Positions 1-6,904 of a stretch of DNA of 8,832 nt are shown piece after piece. This DNA comes from Acidobacteriota bacterium (GTDB lineage: Bacteria > Acidobacteriota > Thermoanaerobaculia > Multivoradales > JAHEKO01), in NCBI GenBank assembly GCA_024638355.1, contig JAHEKO010000138.1:1-8832 (forward strand), read 5' to 3'. The notes below the pieces were generated by a model. The model ran no database searches, was not told the origin of the DNA, and saw only the letters and a program-made list of their open reading frames with translations. Each line of letters starts with the position of its first letter. Positions within the stretch are counted from its first letter, which is position 1. Position numbers and translations under genes: made by a program.

Positions 1-521
1 AGGATCAGCAGCGTCTGCACTCGCACCTGGGGAAACTGGATCGCGTAGGCGCCCATGACGCCGCCGATCGCCCCCGAAGCGCCGACCATCGGGATCGCGC
101 TGTCGGGATTGGACAGGACCTGGGCCGCCGCGGCGCCGAGCCCGCAAAGCAGGTAGAAGGCGACGAAGCGGGTGCGTCCCATCACGTCTTCGACATTGTT
201 GCCGAAGACCCAGAGGAACCACATGTTGCCGATCAGGTGCATCCACCCGCCGTGCATGAACATGGAGCTGAGCGCGGTCGACCAACTCTCGGAGCCCCCG
301 ACGACGCAGGTGTAGCCGCCGCCGAGGGAGACGCCCGTCCCGGCCGGCAGGCTGCCGAGCACCGCGCCGGGGATGAGGCCGAGCCGGCAGATCGACTCGA
401 CCAGCGCCGGCGCCGAGCCCATGCCCTGAACGAAGATCCAGACCGCCAGGTTGGCGGCGATCAGCGTCACCGTGACCACGGGGGGCCGTAGGGTCGGGTT
501 CTCGTCGCGAATCGGGAACAT
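1..521 (-). CDS. Rhomboid family intramembrane serine protease, C-terminus beyond the window
   Basis: A polytopic inner-membrane protease that cleaves transmembrane substrates within the bilayer. The 173 visible residues begin MFPIRDENPT, the typical amphipathic start of bacterial rhomboids. They continue with a first hydrophobic segment (about 14-33), a loop, WMHLIGNMWFLWVFGNN at 93-109 (His95 and Asn99 are the oxyanion-hole type residues), and GASGAIGGVMGAY from 147 with Ser149 as predicted nucleophile. The catalytic His of the last core helix lies off the window, so completeness cannot be judged. The ATG at 521 is the natural start: an in-frame TAG lies five codons upstream. No Shine-Dalgarno is visible; the leader just before it is pyrimidine-rich (TTTCTCCTC). 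It follows the PrsW gene by 62 bp on the same strand, so it is probably the tail of the same operon, although a local promoter is not excluded. Its substrate is unknown; the anti-sigma factor encoded upstream is a reasonable candidate by context only. Confidence 0.93.
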   Translation of the reverse strand, partial: MFPIRDENPTLRPPVVTVTLIAANLAVWIFVQGMGSAPALVESICRLGLIPGAVLGSLPAGTGVSLGGGYTCVVGGSESWSTALSSMFMHGGWMHLIGNMWFLWVFGNNVEDVMGRTRFVAFYLLCGLGAAAAQVLSNPDSAIPMVGASGAIGGVMGAYAIQFPQVRVQTLLI

Positions 522-583
522 CGAGGAGAAAGACTATGACAGCGCCCGGCGATCGAGCCAGGGAGCCGTGCCATTTCGTCGGG

Positions 584-1606
584 TCAGCGCCGGCCGAGGG
601 TGTGGAATTGCCACAGATCCCGGCTCGACATGGAGAAGATCGGAGCCAGCGCCAGGCGGCCGGTCGGGCCGACGCTGCGCTCGAGATAGCGCAGCTCGTC
701 GAAGCGGGCGTCGACTTCGGGATCGGCGGGCGCTTCGAAGCCCGCCTTCTGCATCAGCAGTACACCCTTGGCTCGAATCGACAGCTCGAGGTGGAGCCGG
801 ATCAGGCAGAGCATGTCGGCAACGACCTCGGGCGGGAACTGGCGCTTGAGCGCCTTCAGGTAGTCGCCGAGCCGGCTCTCCGAGAACTCGCCCCTGCGAA
901 TCACCTCCAGCAGCTCCTGGTCGGAGTCGAAGCCGGCCGCCAGCCAGCTGTGCGTCGCCTTCTCGCTGGCGCGGAAGACGAGAACGAAGAGGAAGGGCAG
1001 GAAGACCAGCAGCAGCAGGGTGGACAGGCGCGGCGACAGCACGAAGTGGTTGAAGAACGAGTGCACCGCGGTCGCCAGCACGAAGCCGGGCACGAACCAT
1101 CGCGGGCGCACCGAGTCGTGGCGGTCGGTCAGCAGCTGGGAGCTGACGGCCATCAGCGAGGTCGCGCCACCGTGCATGATGGCGGTGCCGAAGCCGCGGA
1201 TCATCCAGACGGTGAGGTTCGGCTCGCCGAGGACCACGAAGTAGTGGATATTCTCGACCGCGGCGAAGCCGGCGCCGATGGCGAAGCCCCAGACCGCTGC
1301 GTCGACCAGGAAGCCGATGCGGCTGCGGGCGATCGCCACCGCGATGACCAGACCCTTGAGGAGCTCCTCGACCGGCGGTCCGACGTAGCGCCGATATTCG
1401 AGGGCCGGAATGCCCAGGGCGTCGATCAGCGCGGGGTTGATCTGGCCGGCAATCGCCGCGAGGAGGCCGCCGGTCGCGAGCAGCCCCAGCACCCACCGGA
1501 AGCGCACCAGCTTGTAGCTGTCGAGCAGCACCAGGGCGATGAGGAAGGCGATGACCGGCAGGATGCCGAGGACCAGGCAGGTGAGGTAGAGGGCCAGGTT
1601 CGCCAC
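584..1606 (-). CDS. PrsW family intramembrane protease
   Basis: A 340-residue multi-pass membrane protein with all the PrsW hallmarks: GPPVEELLKG at 76-85 (EExxK type), GAGFAAVEN at 111-119, a conserved His in IMHGG (His145), and HSFFNH at 182-187. Six or more hydrophobic segments fill residues 1-220. A cytoplasmic-looking, charged C-terminal tail of about 120 residues (from about 215) is longer than the bare catalytic core. In Bacillus subtilis PrsW makes the first cut in the anti-sigma factor RsiW; the family is distantly related to CAAX/ABI membrane proteases. Here it lies two genes downstream of an ECF sigma/anti-sigma pair, which makes the same role plausible but unproven. The start is GTG at 1606: an in-frame TGA is three codons upstream and no later start precedes the first membrane helix. 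No clear ribosome binding site is seen. It follows the peptidase/barrel gene by 25 bp. Confidence 0.93.
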   Translation of the reverse strand: MANLALYLTCLVLGILPVIAFLIALVLLDSYKLVRFRWVLGLLATGGLLAAIAGQINPALIDALGIPALEYRRYVGPPVEELLKGLVIAVAIARSRIGFLVDAAVWGFAIGAGFAAVENIHYFVVLGEPNLTVWMIRGFGTAIMHGGATSLMAVSSQLLTDRHDSVRPRWFVPGFVLATAVHSFFNHFVLSPRLSTLLLLVFLPFLFVLVFRASEKATHSWLAAGFDSDQELLEVIRRGEFSESRLGDYLKALKRQFPPEVVADMLCLIRLHLELSIRAKGVLLMQKAGFEAPADPEVDARFDELRYLERSVGPTGRLALAPIFSMSSRDLWQFHTLGRR

Positions 1607-1631
1607 GGCGGGTCAGCTCAGGCGGCTCAGG

Positions 1632-4600
1632 CTAGAACACCTTGAGGGAGGCCATGACCTCGTCGCGGGTGGAGTCGCCGTCGTCGAGGACCGCGGCGTA
1701 GCCGAGCGATAGGGTCATGTCGAGGCGCGAGAGCACGGTGAAGCGGAGATCGATCTGGCCTCCCAGTGTACGGGTCGTCTCGCGGAAGCGCTCCTCGTTG
1801 GGGTCGGTGACCAGGACGACGCCGAAGAGCGAAGTGCGCGCCCAGCTCAGGTAGGCGCCCGGCGTGCCGGCGCTGCGGAAGCGCAGCGGCGGCAGGTTCC
1901 ACTCCAACAGGGTCCTGCCGAAGCTCTTGCCGGCGATCTCGTTCAGCTCCGCGCCGGGAAAGGCGTAGTACTCGCGGTAGCGCTTGATCTCGCCGCGATC
2001 GACCCAGTTGTTGCCGAAGCCGCCGAAATAGAAGCTCGAGAAGGGATCGGCCCGCCGACCGAACGCCTTTCCGGCCGCGCTGCGAAGCCAGATCGAGGAG
2101 TGACCGAGCGGCAGCGCCCAGCCGAAGTCGAAGTTTCCGCGCAGGCTGGGAACCGAGCGCCGCTCGACCAGGTCGCTCTCGATGACCTGGTGGGTGGCGG
2201 TCAGGTTCCAGAGGAAGCCCTTTTCGTCGTCGACGTGCCCGAGCGACGTCTTGACGTTGCTGTAGTCGAGCGCGATCTCGGCGGTCACCAGCTTGTCCGC
2301 GTCGGCTTCGATATTCTGGGAACCGGGCAGGGTGTCGAGGTCCCCCGAGAAGGAGAGCTCGAAGTCGGCGGTCATGCGCCGCGGCCGATCGTTGATCAGC
2401 GAGCGGACGTACCCGGCGAGGACGGAGTAGCCGCGGCGGCTGACCTGGGTCGGACCGAAGAGGTCGTAGAAGTCGGCCTTGTTCCACCACGCCTGTAGCC
2501 GCCAGTCGTAGCGGCGGTACTCGAGATTCAGATGATGCCGCTCGGACGATGGCAAGAGATCGTCGGGCGAGTAGGAGGCGGCGAGGCTCAGGCGGTTGAG
2601 AGAGAGCGGGTCCGAGAAGTTGAATCGGAAGCCGAGCGCCTCGAAGTCGCGGTAGCCCTCGAGGATGGGGAAGAACGACTCGAGGCGGAGGTTCCCGCCC
2701 AGCCGGTACCGGCCGCGCTCCTGGATGCTCGACTCCAGATCGATATCGCCGGGCGAGCCGGCGACCCACTCGCGGACCACCGGGTGCTTCTCGGCCAGCT
2801 GCTGTCCGAGGAAGACGATCGGGTTGATGTCGTCGAGCGGCTCGACCCGGATGCGCGCCGGCACGAACCCCTCGCCGGTGTAGCGGAAGACGATCAGGTC
2901 GCCGTCGTCGTCGAGCGGAATCGGGCGGAAGAAGCCGGAGTCGGTGTTGGTCATCGCCTCGCGCTCGCCGGTGGCCGGCTCGTAGCGGAAGACGTTGGAG
3001 GTGCCGGTGAGCGTCGAGGTGCCGAACAGATAGCGGCCGGACGGGGAGAAGCTGAAGCTGCCGGGAACCGTGCCGGCGAAGCTCACCTCGCGGCCGTGCT
3101 CGACGTCGCCGGCGAGAAGCTGGTCGATCTGCCACACGTGCAGCGCGTGCCGGCCGTCGATCTCGGCCACCGAGCCGGCGAGCTGCCGGCCGTCGGGCGA
3201 GACCGTCAGGTCGTAGATGACTTCGCCGTAGGGCCAGGATCGAACCTGAAACCACTCCTCGTAGGGCGCCGGAATCCTGACCAGGGTGGCGATGCCGTTG
3301 AGGTGCCGAACGCCCCAGATCGAGCGATCGGCCCGATTGAAGGCCAGGCTCCCGACCCGCACATCCTTGAGCAGGGTGCGCGATCTTCCGGTCTCCGGGT
3401 CGACCGAGCGCAGGTCACGATACTCGTGATTGTCGGTGGTGTAGAAGATCGCCCGGCTGTCGGGATCGTAGGTCAGCGACGTGACCGCGTAGACGATGGG
3501 GTCCTTGATGTCGATGATCCGTTCGACCGACCCGTCCTCCAGCGAGATCGCGCCGATGTGCGCCACCGTGCCGGGGTAGTTGAAGGCGGCGTAGAGGCGA
3601 TTCCGCTCGGTGTCGATGAAGGCGCGCGAGACCGAGCCCAGGGCTCGCTCGGAGAGGTCGCGGTAGGCGGTGACCGGATACTCCCGAATCGCCTCGAGAT
3701 TGCTCTCCTGAAAGGTCGCCTCCCAGTCGACCCACTCCGCCCACGCCTGGTCCAGCGGCTTGCCGAAGACCTGGCGGAACTGCTTGGCGTAGTAGGCCTT
3801 GCTCCCTTCGCGCCGGGAGACCCAGGCCATGAGCTGCTCGGGTCCGTAGACGTAGGCGAGATAAGAGAGAAAGCGGGTGCCGTAGAGGTAGGAGTTGGAC
3901 TCCACCTGGAAGTCGATCTTGCGACCTTCGGCGTCGAGGCCGAGCGGAGTGTAGAAGCGGCTGCCGTCCTTGACCATCGCGCGGAAGGCCATCTCGTCGT
4001 AGCTGCCCTGGGCGCGGCCGCGGCCGCCGGCCATCCAGGTTTCGAGGAAGGTGGCGATGCCCTCCTGATACCAACGGGGCGCGGAGACCCGGGGCGCGGT
4101 GAGGTAGAAGTAGAGAAGCGATTCGGGGTGCTCGGCGATCGGCATGACCTTGCCGCCGAACAGGCGCCGCCAGCGCCGGTCGGCGCGGGTCGACTGGTCC
4201 ATGGCCACGATGTGCACCATCTCGTGGTTCATGATCCAGTTCATCCGCTCGTTGCCGGAGATCGTCTCGTAGTCGAAGCTGAGCGGCGCCACCTCGAGCG
4301 CCATGTTGTTGCGGGGCACGGTGCCGGCGCCGGCGTTGCCGCTGTCGGAGAAGTCGGTCAACAGCACGCCGACCCGCTCGGAGGGCGTGTAGTCCCAGAG
4401 CTCCTGGTGGAACTCCATCGCGTTCTCGAAGCAGCGCGCCGCGTGGGGAGCGAGGTAGGAGAGGCTGACTTCGGGGTAGACGAGCCGGAGCTCGGCGGTG
4501 GTCAGGTAGGAGAGCTGCGCGGCGGCCACCCCGGATCCCAGAAGGCCGGCGAGGGCCGCGATACCTACGGCCCTCGTACAGCGAAGGAAGTGCCGCCCGG

Positions 4601-4664
4601 GCGGGCGGCACTTCCGAAGGGTAAGCTCGAGGTCCGGCGACGGTCGCCGCCGTGGTCCTCGCAC
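1632..4664 (-). CDS. Secreted HExxH metallopeptidase with beta-propeller and C-terminal outer-membrane barrel
   Basis: A three-part envelope protein of 1010 residues. A signal peptide (hydrophobic 32-48, AAAQ cleavage region near 47-50) is followed by a gluzincin-like peptidase domain. This shows NHEMVHIVAMD at 146-156 (zinc ligands His147 and His151, catalytic Glu148) and WYQEGIATFLE at 198-208, where Glu201 is the likely third ligand, as in MA-clan peptidases. NSYLYGTRFLSYLAYVYGP further on is typical of that domain. Residues about 335-620 have WD40/TolB-like propeller blades (SPDGRQLAG, SPSGRYLFG). Residues about 650-1010 alternate like a beta-barrel and end in SLKVF; a terminal Phe is the usual recognition signal for BAM insertion. 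The predicted site is therefore the outer membrane, with peptidase and propeller on one side. The GTG at 4664 overlaps the previous gene's TAG by one base and is the only ATG/GTG/TTG that keeps the signal peptide, though it gives a long n-region of about 30 residues. Substrate unknown. Confidence 0.88.
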   Translation of the reverse strand: MRGPRRRPSPDLELTLRKCRPPGRHFLRCTRAVGIAALAGLLGSGVAAAQLSYLTTAELRLVYPEVSLSYLAPHAARCFENAMEFHQELWDYTPSERVGVLLTDFSDSGNAGAGTVPRNNMALEVAPLSFDYETISGNERMNWIMNHEMVHIVAMDQSTRADRRWRRLFGGKVMPIAEHPESLLYFYLTAPRVSAPRWYQEGIATFLETWMAGGRGRAQGSYDEMAFRAMVKDGSRFYTPLGLDAEGRKIDFQVESNSYLYGTRFLSYLAYVYGPEQLMAWVSRREGSKAYYAKQFRQVFGKPLDQAWAEWVDWEATFQESNLEAIREYPVTAYRDLSERALGSVSRAFIDTERNRLYAAFNYPGTVAHIGAISLEDGSVERIIDIKDPIVYAVTSLTYDPDSRAIFYTTDNHEYRDLRSVDPETGRSRTLLKDVRVGSLAFNRADRSIWGVRHLNGIATLVRIPAPYEEWFQVRSWPYGEVIYDLTVSPDGRQLAGSVAEIDGRHALHVWQIDQLLAGDVEHGREVSFAGTVPGSFSFSPSGRYLFGTSTLTGTSNVFRYEPATGEREAMTNTDSGFFRPIPLDDDGDLIVFRYTGEGFVPARIRVEPLDDINPIVFLGQQLAEKHPVVREWVAGSPGDIDLESSIQERGRYRLGGNLRLESFFPILEGYRDFEALGFRFNFSDPLSLNRLSLAASYSPDDLLPSSERHHLNLEYRRYDWRLQAWWNKADFYDLFGPTQVSRRGYSVLAGYVRSLINDRPRRMTADFELSFSGDLDTLPGSQNIEADADKLVTAEIALDYSNVKTSLGHVDDEKGFLWNLTATHQVIESDLVERRSVPSLRGNFDFGWALPLGHSSIWLRSAAGKAFGRRADPFSSFYFGGFGNNWVDRGEIKRYREYYAFPGAELNEIAGKSFGRTLLEWNLPPLRFRSAGTPGAYLSWARTSLFGVVLVTDPNEERFRETTRTLGGQIDLRFTVLSRLDMTLSLGYAAVLDDGDSTRDEVMASLKVF
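4586..4615 (-). repeat. Perfect 13-bp inverted repeat, terminator-like or attenuator-like hairpin
   Basis: GGAAGTGCCGCCC is followed by a 4-base loop and its exact complement GGGCGGCACTTCC. The stem is very GC-rich. On the transcribed (minus) strand the 3' side continues TTCGCTG, so there is no U-tract and it is not a textbook intrinsic terminator. It lies 48 bp after the anti-sigma stop codon and inside the first 27 codons of the peptidase/barrel gene as annotated. It could reduce transcription or translation of the downstream protease genes relative to the sigma module. The structure is seen directly; the role is inferred. Confidence 0.6.
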
Positions 4665-6028
4665 TAGTTCGCGCGCGCGGCGTCCCTCATCGCGTTGGTG
4701 GTCAGGGCGTCGCGGAACGCGGAGCTACGCAGCGCGTCGCGGAAGGAGGCAACACCGAGCGCGTCGCGGAAGGAGGCGACGCCGAGGGCATCGCGGAACG
4801 CGTCGACGCTCAGCGCATCGCGAAAGGCCGCGTTGCCGAGGGCATCGCGGAAGGCGGCATTGCCGAGCGCGTCGCGGAAGGCCGCGTTGCCGAAGGCCGA
4901 GCGGAACGCGTCGATTCCCAGGGCGTCGCGGAAGGCGGCCACGCCGAGTGCGTCGCGGAAGGCCGCCACGCCGAGGGCGTCACGGAAGGCGGCCACACCG
5001 AGCGCACTCCGGAAGGCGTCGTTGCCGATCGCGTCGCGGAAGGCGTCGTTCTTCATCGCCATCTGCAAGGCGTCGTTGGCGAAGGCCGCCCGCAGCGCGT
5101 CGTTGCCCAGCGCATCGCGCATCGCGCTGTTGGCGAGCGCGTCGCGGAAGGCGGCGTTGCCGAGCGCGTCGCGAACCGCGTCGTTGCTCATCGCGTCGCG
5201 GAAGGCGTCGATGCTCAGGGCGTCGCGGAAGGCGGCGTTGCCGAGCGCGTCGCGGAAGGCGGCGTTACCGAGCGCATCGCGGAAGGCGGCGTTGCCGAAG
5301 GCCGCGCGCATGGCGTCGTTGGCGAAGGCGTCGCGGAGCGCCGCCACGCCGAGGGCATCGCGGAAGGCGGCGACGCCGAGCGCGTCGCGAAAGGCGGCGT
5401 TGCCCAGAGCCGAGCGCACCGCGTCGGTGCCCAGCGCGTTCCAGAGCTGGTCGCTGGCCAGGACCTTCTGCGCGCCGGGATCCTTGGTGATGCGATCGAA
5501 GGCGTCGGTCTGCATGAAGTCCTGGACCGCCTGATCGACCTTCACGCTCCCCTTCGTCATCTGGTCGGCCTCGTAGCGCTCCGCGGTGCCGACCGTGCCG
5601 CCCATCGCGGCCTCCTCGGCGGGTCCGGTATCGCCGGTGTACCTCCAGATCGCGAACACCCCCAGAACGATGACGGCGGCGATTCCGAAGCGTTTGACGA
5701 GTTGATTCCGTGACATGGCGTCTGCCTCCTTTTGTGCCCGGCGGTCGGGACTTTGGGTCCTTTGTCGGGAATACTGCTGAAACTCGGAAAAGTTGGTGGC
5801 CCCGCTCCGCTTCTCGGCGACGGCCGCCTGCAAGCGGGCGAAAAGCTCGGGCGGCGGCTCGCTTTCGGCCGCGCCCGCGAGCTTCGCGGAGAGGGCTTCC
5901 AGCTCTTCGATCTGGTCCTCGGCGCTCGGGTCGTCGCGCCGCGCCCGGGACAGGATGAGCCGTTCCCCGGCCGAGATCTCGCCGTCGATCTCCAGCCAGA
6001 TGAGCTCTTCGAGGCGCTCTTCGTTCAT
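4664..6028 (-). CDS. Membrane-anchored anti-sigma factor with 29 nonapeptide repeats
   Basis: A 454-residue protein. Residues 1-74 resemble the short helical domain of ECF anti-sigma factors (LEELIWLEIDGEIS, then EPPPELFARLQAAVAEK), but contain no Cys or His, so the zinc-binding HxxxCxxC motif is absent. A polar linker (75-112) leads to one membrane helix (about 113-129, GIAAVIVLGVFAIW), a spacer, and 29 tandem nine-residue units at 191-451 with consensus G-(N/V)-(A/D)-A-F-R-D-A-L, then RAN at the end. The repeats should lie outside the cytoplasmic membrane. The ATG overlaps the sigma stop codon (ATGA), so translation is probably coupled, as is usual for an ECF sigma with its inhibitor. A second ATG in frame at 5716 (residue 105) has a perfect AGGAGG eight bases upstream, so a shorter 350-residue form without the anti-sigma domain may also be made. 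The N-terminal role is confident by context; the function of the repeats is not recognised. Confidence 0.85.
   Translation of the reverse strand: MNEERLEELIWLEIDGEISAGERLILSRARRDDPSAEDQIEELEALSAKLAGAAESEPPPELFARLQAAVAEKRSGATNFSEFQQYSRQRTQSPDRRAQKEADAMSRNQLVKRFGIAAVIVLGVFAIWRYTGDTGPAEEAAMGGTVGTAERYEADQMTKGSVKVDQAVQDFMQTDAFDRITKDPGAQKVLASDQLWNALGTDAVRSALGNAAFRDALGVAAFRDALGVAALRDAFANDAMRAAFGNAAFRDALGNAAFRDALGNAAFRDALSIDAFRDAMSNDAVRDALGNAAFRDALANSAMRDALGNDALRAAFANDALQMAMKNDAFRDAIGNDAFRSALGVAAFRDALGVAAFRDALGVAAFRDALGIDAFRSAFGNAAFRDALGNAAFRDALGNAAFRDALSVDAFRDALGVASFRDALGVASFRDALRSSAFRDALTTNAMRDAARAN
4676..5458 (-). repeat. 27-bp tandem repeat array, 29 units, coding for a nonapeptide
   Basis: Twenty-nine contiguous 27-bp units without spacers fill the C-terminal 57 percent of the anti-sigma protein. 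The commonest units are GNAAFRDAL and GVAAFRDAL; variants include SIDAFRDAM, ANDALQMAM, GIDAFRSAF, GVASFRDAL, and the first and last units ASDQLWNAL and TTNAMRDAA, which are the most degenerate. Position 4 (Ala), 5 (Phe, Leu, Met or Val), 6 (Arg) and 8 (Ala) are best kept. Neighbouring units that code for the same peptide differ at synonymous positions (for example AGC/AGG and GCG/GCA on the plus strand), so the array is not a very recent expansion. Confidence 0.95.
5717..5730 (-). promoter_or_regulatory. Internal ribosome binding site for a possible second start at 5716
   Basis: On the minus strand AAAAGGAGGC precedes an in-frame ATG (5716-5714) with eight bases between AGGAGG and the start codon. 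This is by far the best Shine-Dalgarno sequence in the minus-strand cluster, and it lies inside the anti-sigma reading frame. The product from here begins MSRNQLVKRF followed at once by the membrane helix, a good membrane-protein start. It suggests either an internal start producing a repeat-only form or a former gene boundary. Confidence 0.6.
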
Positions 6029-6606
6029 CGCTTGAAGTCGGTCTCGGCGAGTCGCCGGCGCAGCTCGCGGCGGGCGGTGAAAAGTCGTGACTTGACGGTC
6101 TTGCTCGGAACCCCGAGGACCTCGCTCATCTCGTCGTAGGAGAGCTCGTGCAGGTGCCGGAGGACGATCACCGCGCGGTAGTCGGGCGTCAGGTCCATGA
6201 GAGCCGCCGAGATCTCCTGGCCGGCCTCGGAGGCCGCGCAGCGCTGCTCGGGCCCGGGAGCTCGAGACGGCGGCTCGGTGCCCTCGTCGGCGAAGCGCTC
6301 GCGGCGGTTGAGGATGTTGAGGGCTTCGTTGACCCCGATGCGAGCGATCCAACTGCGGAAGGGCCGCTTGATGTCGAACTGCTCGAGCTTCTCGAGGGCC
6401 TTGAGGAAGGTCGTCTGAGTGGCGTCCATCGCATCTTGCGTGTTGCCGGTGAGCCGTAGCGCCAAGCTGTAGACCCGCCGCTCGTAGCGGAGCATCAGCT
6501 CGTCGAAGGCGGTCGGTCGGTCTGCGAGGGCTTCGAGCACCAGTTGGTCGTCTCCCTTGTCCGTCATCAATACCGGCCGCCCGGCGGAAAGTTGGTGACT
6601 TTTCAC
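6025..6606 (-). CDS. ECF-family RNA polymerase sigma factor (sigma-70 family)
   Basis: An extracytoplasmic-function sigma factor that directs RNA polymerase to a specific set of promoters, normally held inactive by the anti-sigma factor encoded just after it. Region 2 spans about residues 22-105 (AFDELMLRYERRVYSLALRL, then DAMDATQTTFLKALEKL and RPFRSWIARIGVNEALNILN). Region 4 spans about 130-187 with the helix-turn-helix LSYDEMSEVLGVPSKTVKSR. Only these two regions are present, as in ECF sigmas. Two starts are possible: GTG at 6606, which overlaps the STAS stop codon as GTGA, and ATG at 6567 (MTDKGDDQ), which places region 2 at the usual distance from the N-terminus. Neither has a clear ribosome binding site; the GTG is given here because of the 4-bp overlap. 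The stop overlaps the anti-sigma start (ATGA). Whether it recognises its own operon promoter cannot be decided from this sequence. Confidence 0.95.
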   Translation of the reverse strand: MKSHQLSAGRPVLMTDKGDDQLVLEALADRPTAFDELMLRYERRVYSLALRLTGNTQDAMDATQTTFLKALEKLEQFDIKRPFRSWIARIGVNEALNILNRRERFADEGTEPPSRAPGPEQRCAASEAGQEISAALMDLTPDYRAVIVLRHLHELSYDEMSEVLGVPSKTVKSRLFTARRELRRRLAETDFKR

Positions 6607-6893
6607 TCGATGTCGAAAAACGCGTCGAATCCGGCGATGGCGAACACCTCACGGATGTGGGCGTTGAGGTTCTTCAGCGCGAGCGCTTGCGGCGGGGTCT
6701 GATCCTGAAGGCGCTTCTGCGCAGCGAACAGCTCGCCCAGTCCGCTGCTCGAGATGTAGTCGAGCTTGTCGAAGTCGATCACCGCGGACGAGTGGATCTG
6801 TTGTAGAGCGCTCTCCAGCTGGTGGGCCGCCGCGGCGTCGAGGCGCCCGAGCAACCGGATCTCGCCTTCCTGCGTCGTTTCGATCTTGAACAT
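6603..6893 (-). CDS. STAS-domain anti-sigma factor antagonist (RsbV/SpoIIAA-like)
   Basis: A 96-residue single-domain cytoplasmic protein, the usual length of the family. It has the STAS pattern: an N-terminal strand region (IRLLGRLDAAAAHQLESAL), a central strand VIDFDKLDYISSSGLGELF (residues 38-56), and a final helix with FAIAGFDAFFDIE. The serines at 48-50 just before Gly51 are where partner-switch antagonists are phosphorylated by their cognate RsbW-type kinase; the usual Asp before the Ser pair is Ser48 here. Unphosphorylated antagonist normally binds the kinase and releases its target. The cognate kinase is encoded 11 bp upstream, and the stop overlaps the ECF sigma start. A weak AGAGAAG lies before the ATG. 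An odd point is the target: this pair usually regulates SigB/SigF-type sigmas or other outputs, not an ECF sigma with its own anti-sigma. Confidence 0.92.
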   Translation of the reverse strand: MFKIETTQEGEIRLLGRLDAAAAHQLESALQQIHSSAVIDFDKLDYISSSGLGELFAAQKRLQDQTPPQALALKNLNAHIREVFAIAGFDAFFDIE

Positions 6894-6904
6894 TCGAGGC
6901 TTCT

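Noticed and set aside
534..1645. Open frames of 320-369 residues on both strands over the PrsW gene
   Set aside because: Both are compositionally biased shadows; the PrsW motifs occur only in the 584-1606 frame.
1627..3255. 542-residue minus-strand open frame
   Set aside because: It lies in another frame of the peptidase/barrel gene and is Arg/Pro/Leu-rich without any recognisable motif.
4586..4615. Calling the hairpin a firm intrinsic terminator
   Set aside because: No U-tract follows on the transcribed strand, and the hairpin lies inside the best available reading frame of the next gene.
2532..4667. 711-residue open frame on the plus strand
   Set aside because: It is antisense to the peptidase/propeller/barrel gene, with Val/Ala/Glu/Gly/Arg-rich composition and no domain, as expected for the shadow of a GC-rich gene.
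4676..5458. CRISPR array suggested by regular short repeats
   Set aside because: The 27-bp units are directly adjacent with no spacers, remain in frame, and code for a consistent peptide.
4652..5713. Long open frames on the plus strand across the repeat array (353 and 279 residues), themselves repetitive
   Set aside because: A 27-bp unit is a multiple of three, so every frame without a stop in one unit stays open throughout. The minus frame has the coupled start, membrane helix and conserved variation, and the plus frames show no signal or domain.
6029..6652. Extension of the anti-sigma frame upstream to 6652 as a 662-residue protein
   Set aside because: The extra 208 residues are an Arg/Pro-rich out-of-frame reading through the ECF sigma gene. 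The ATG at 6028 overlapping the sigma stop is the proper start.
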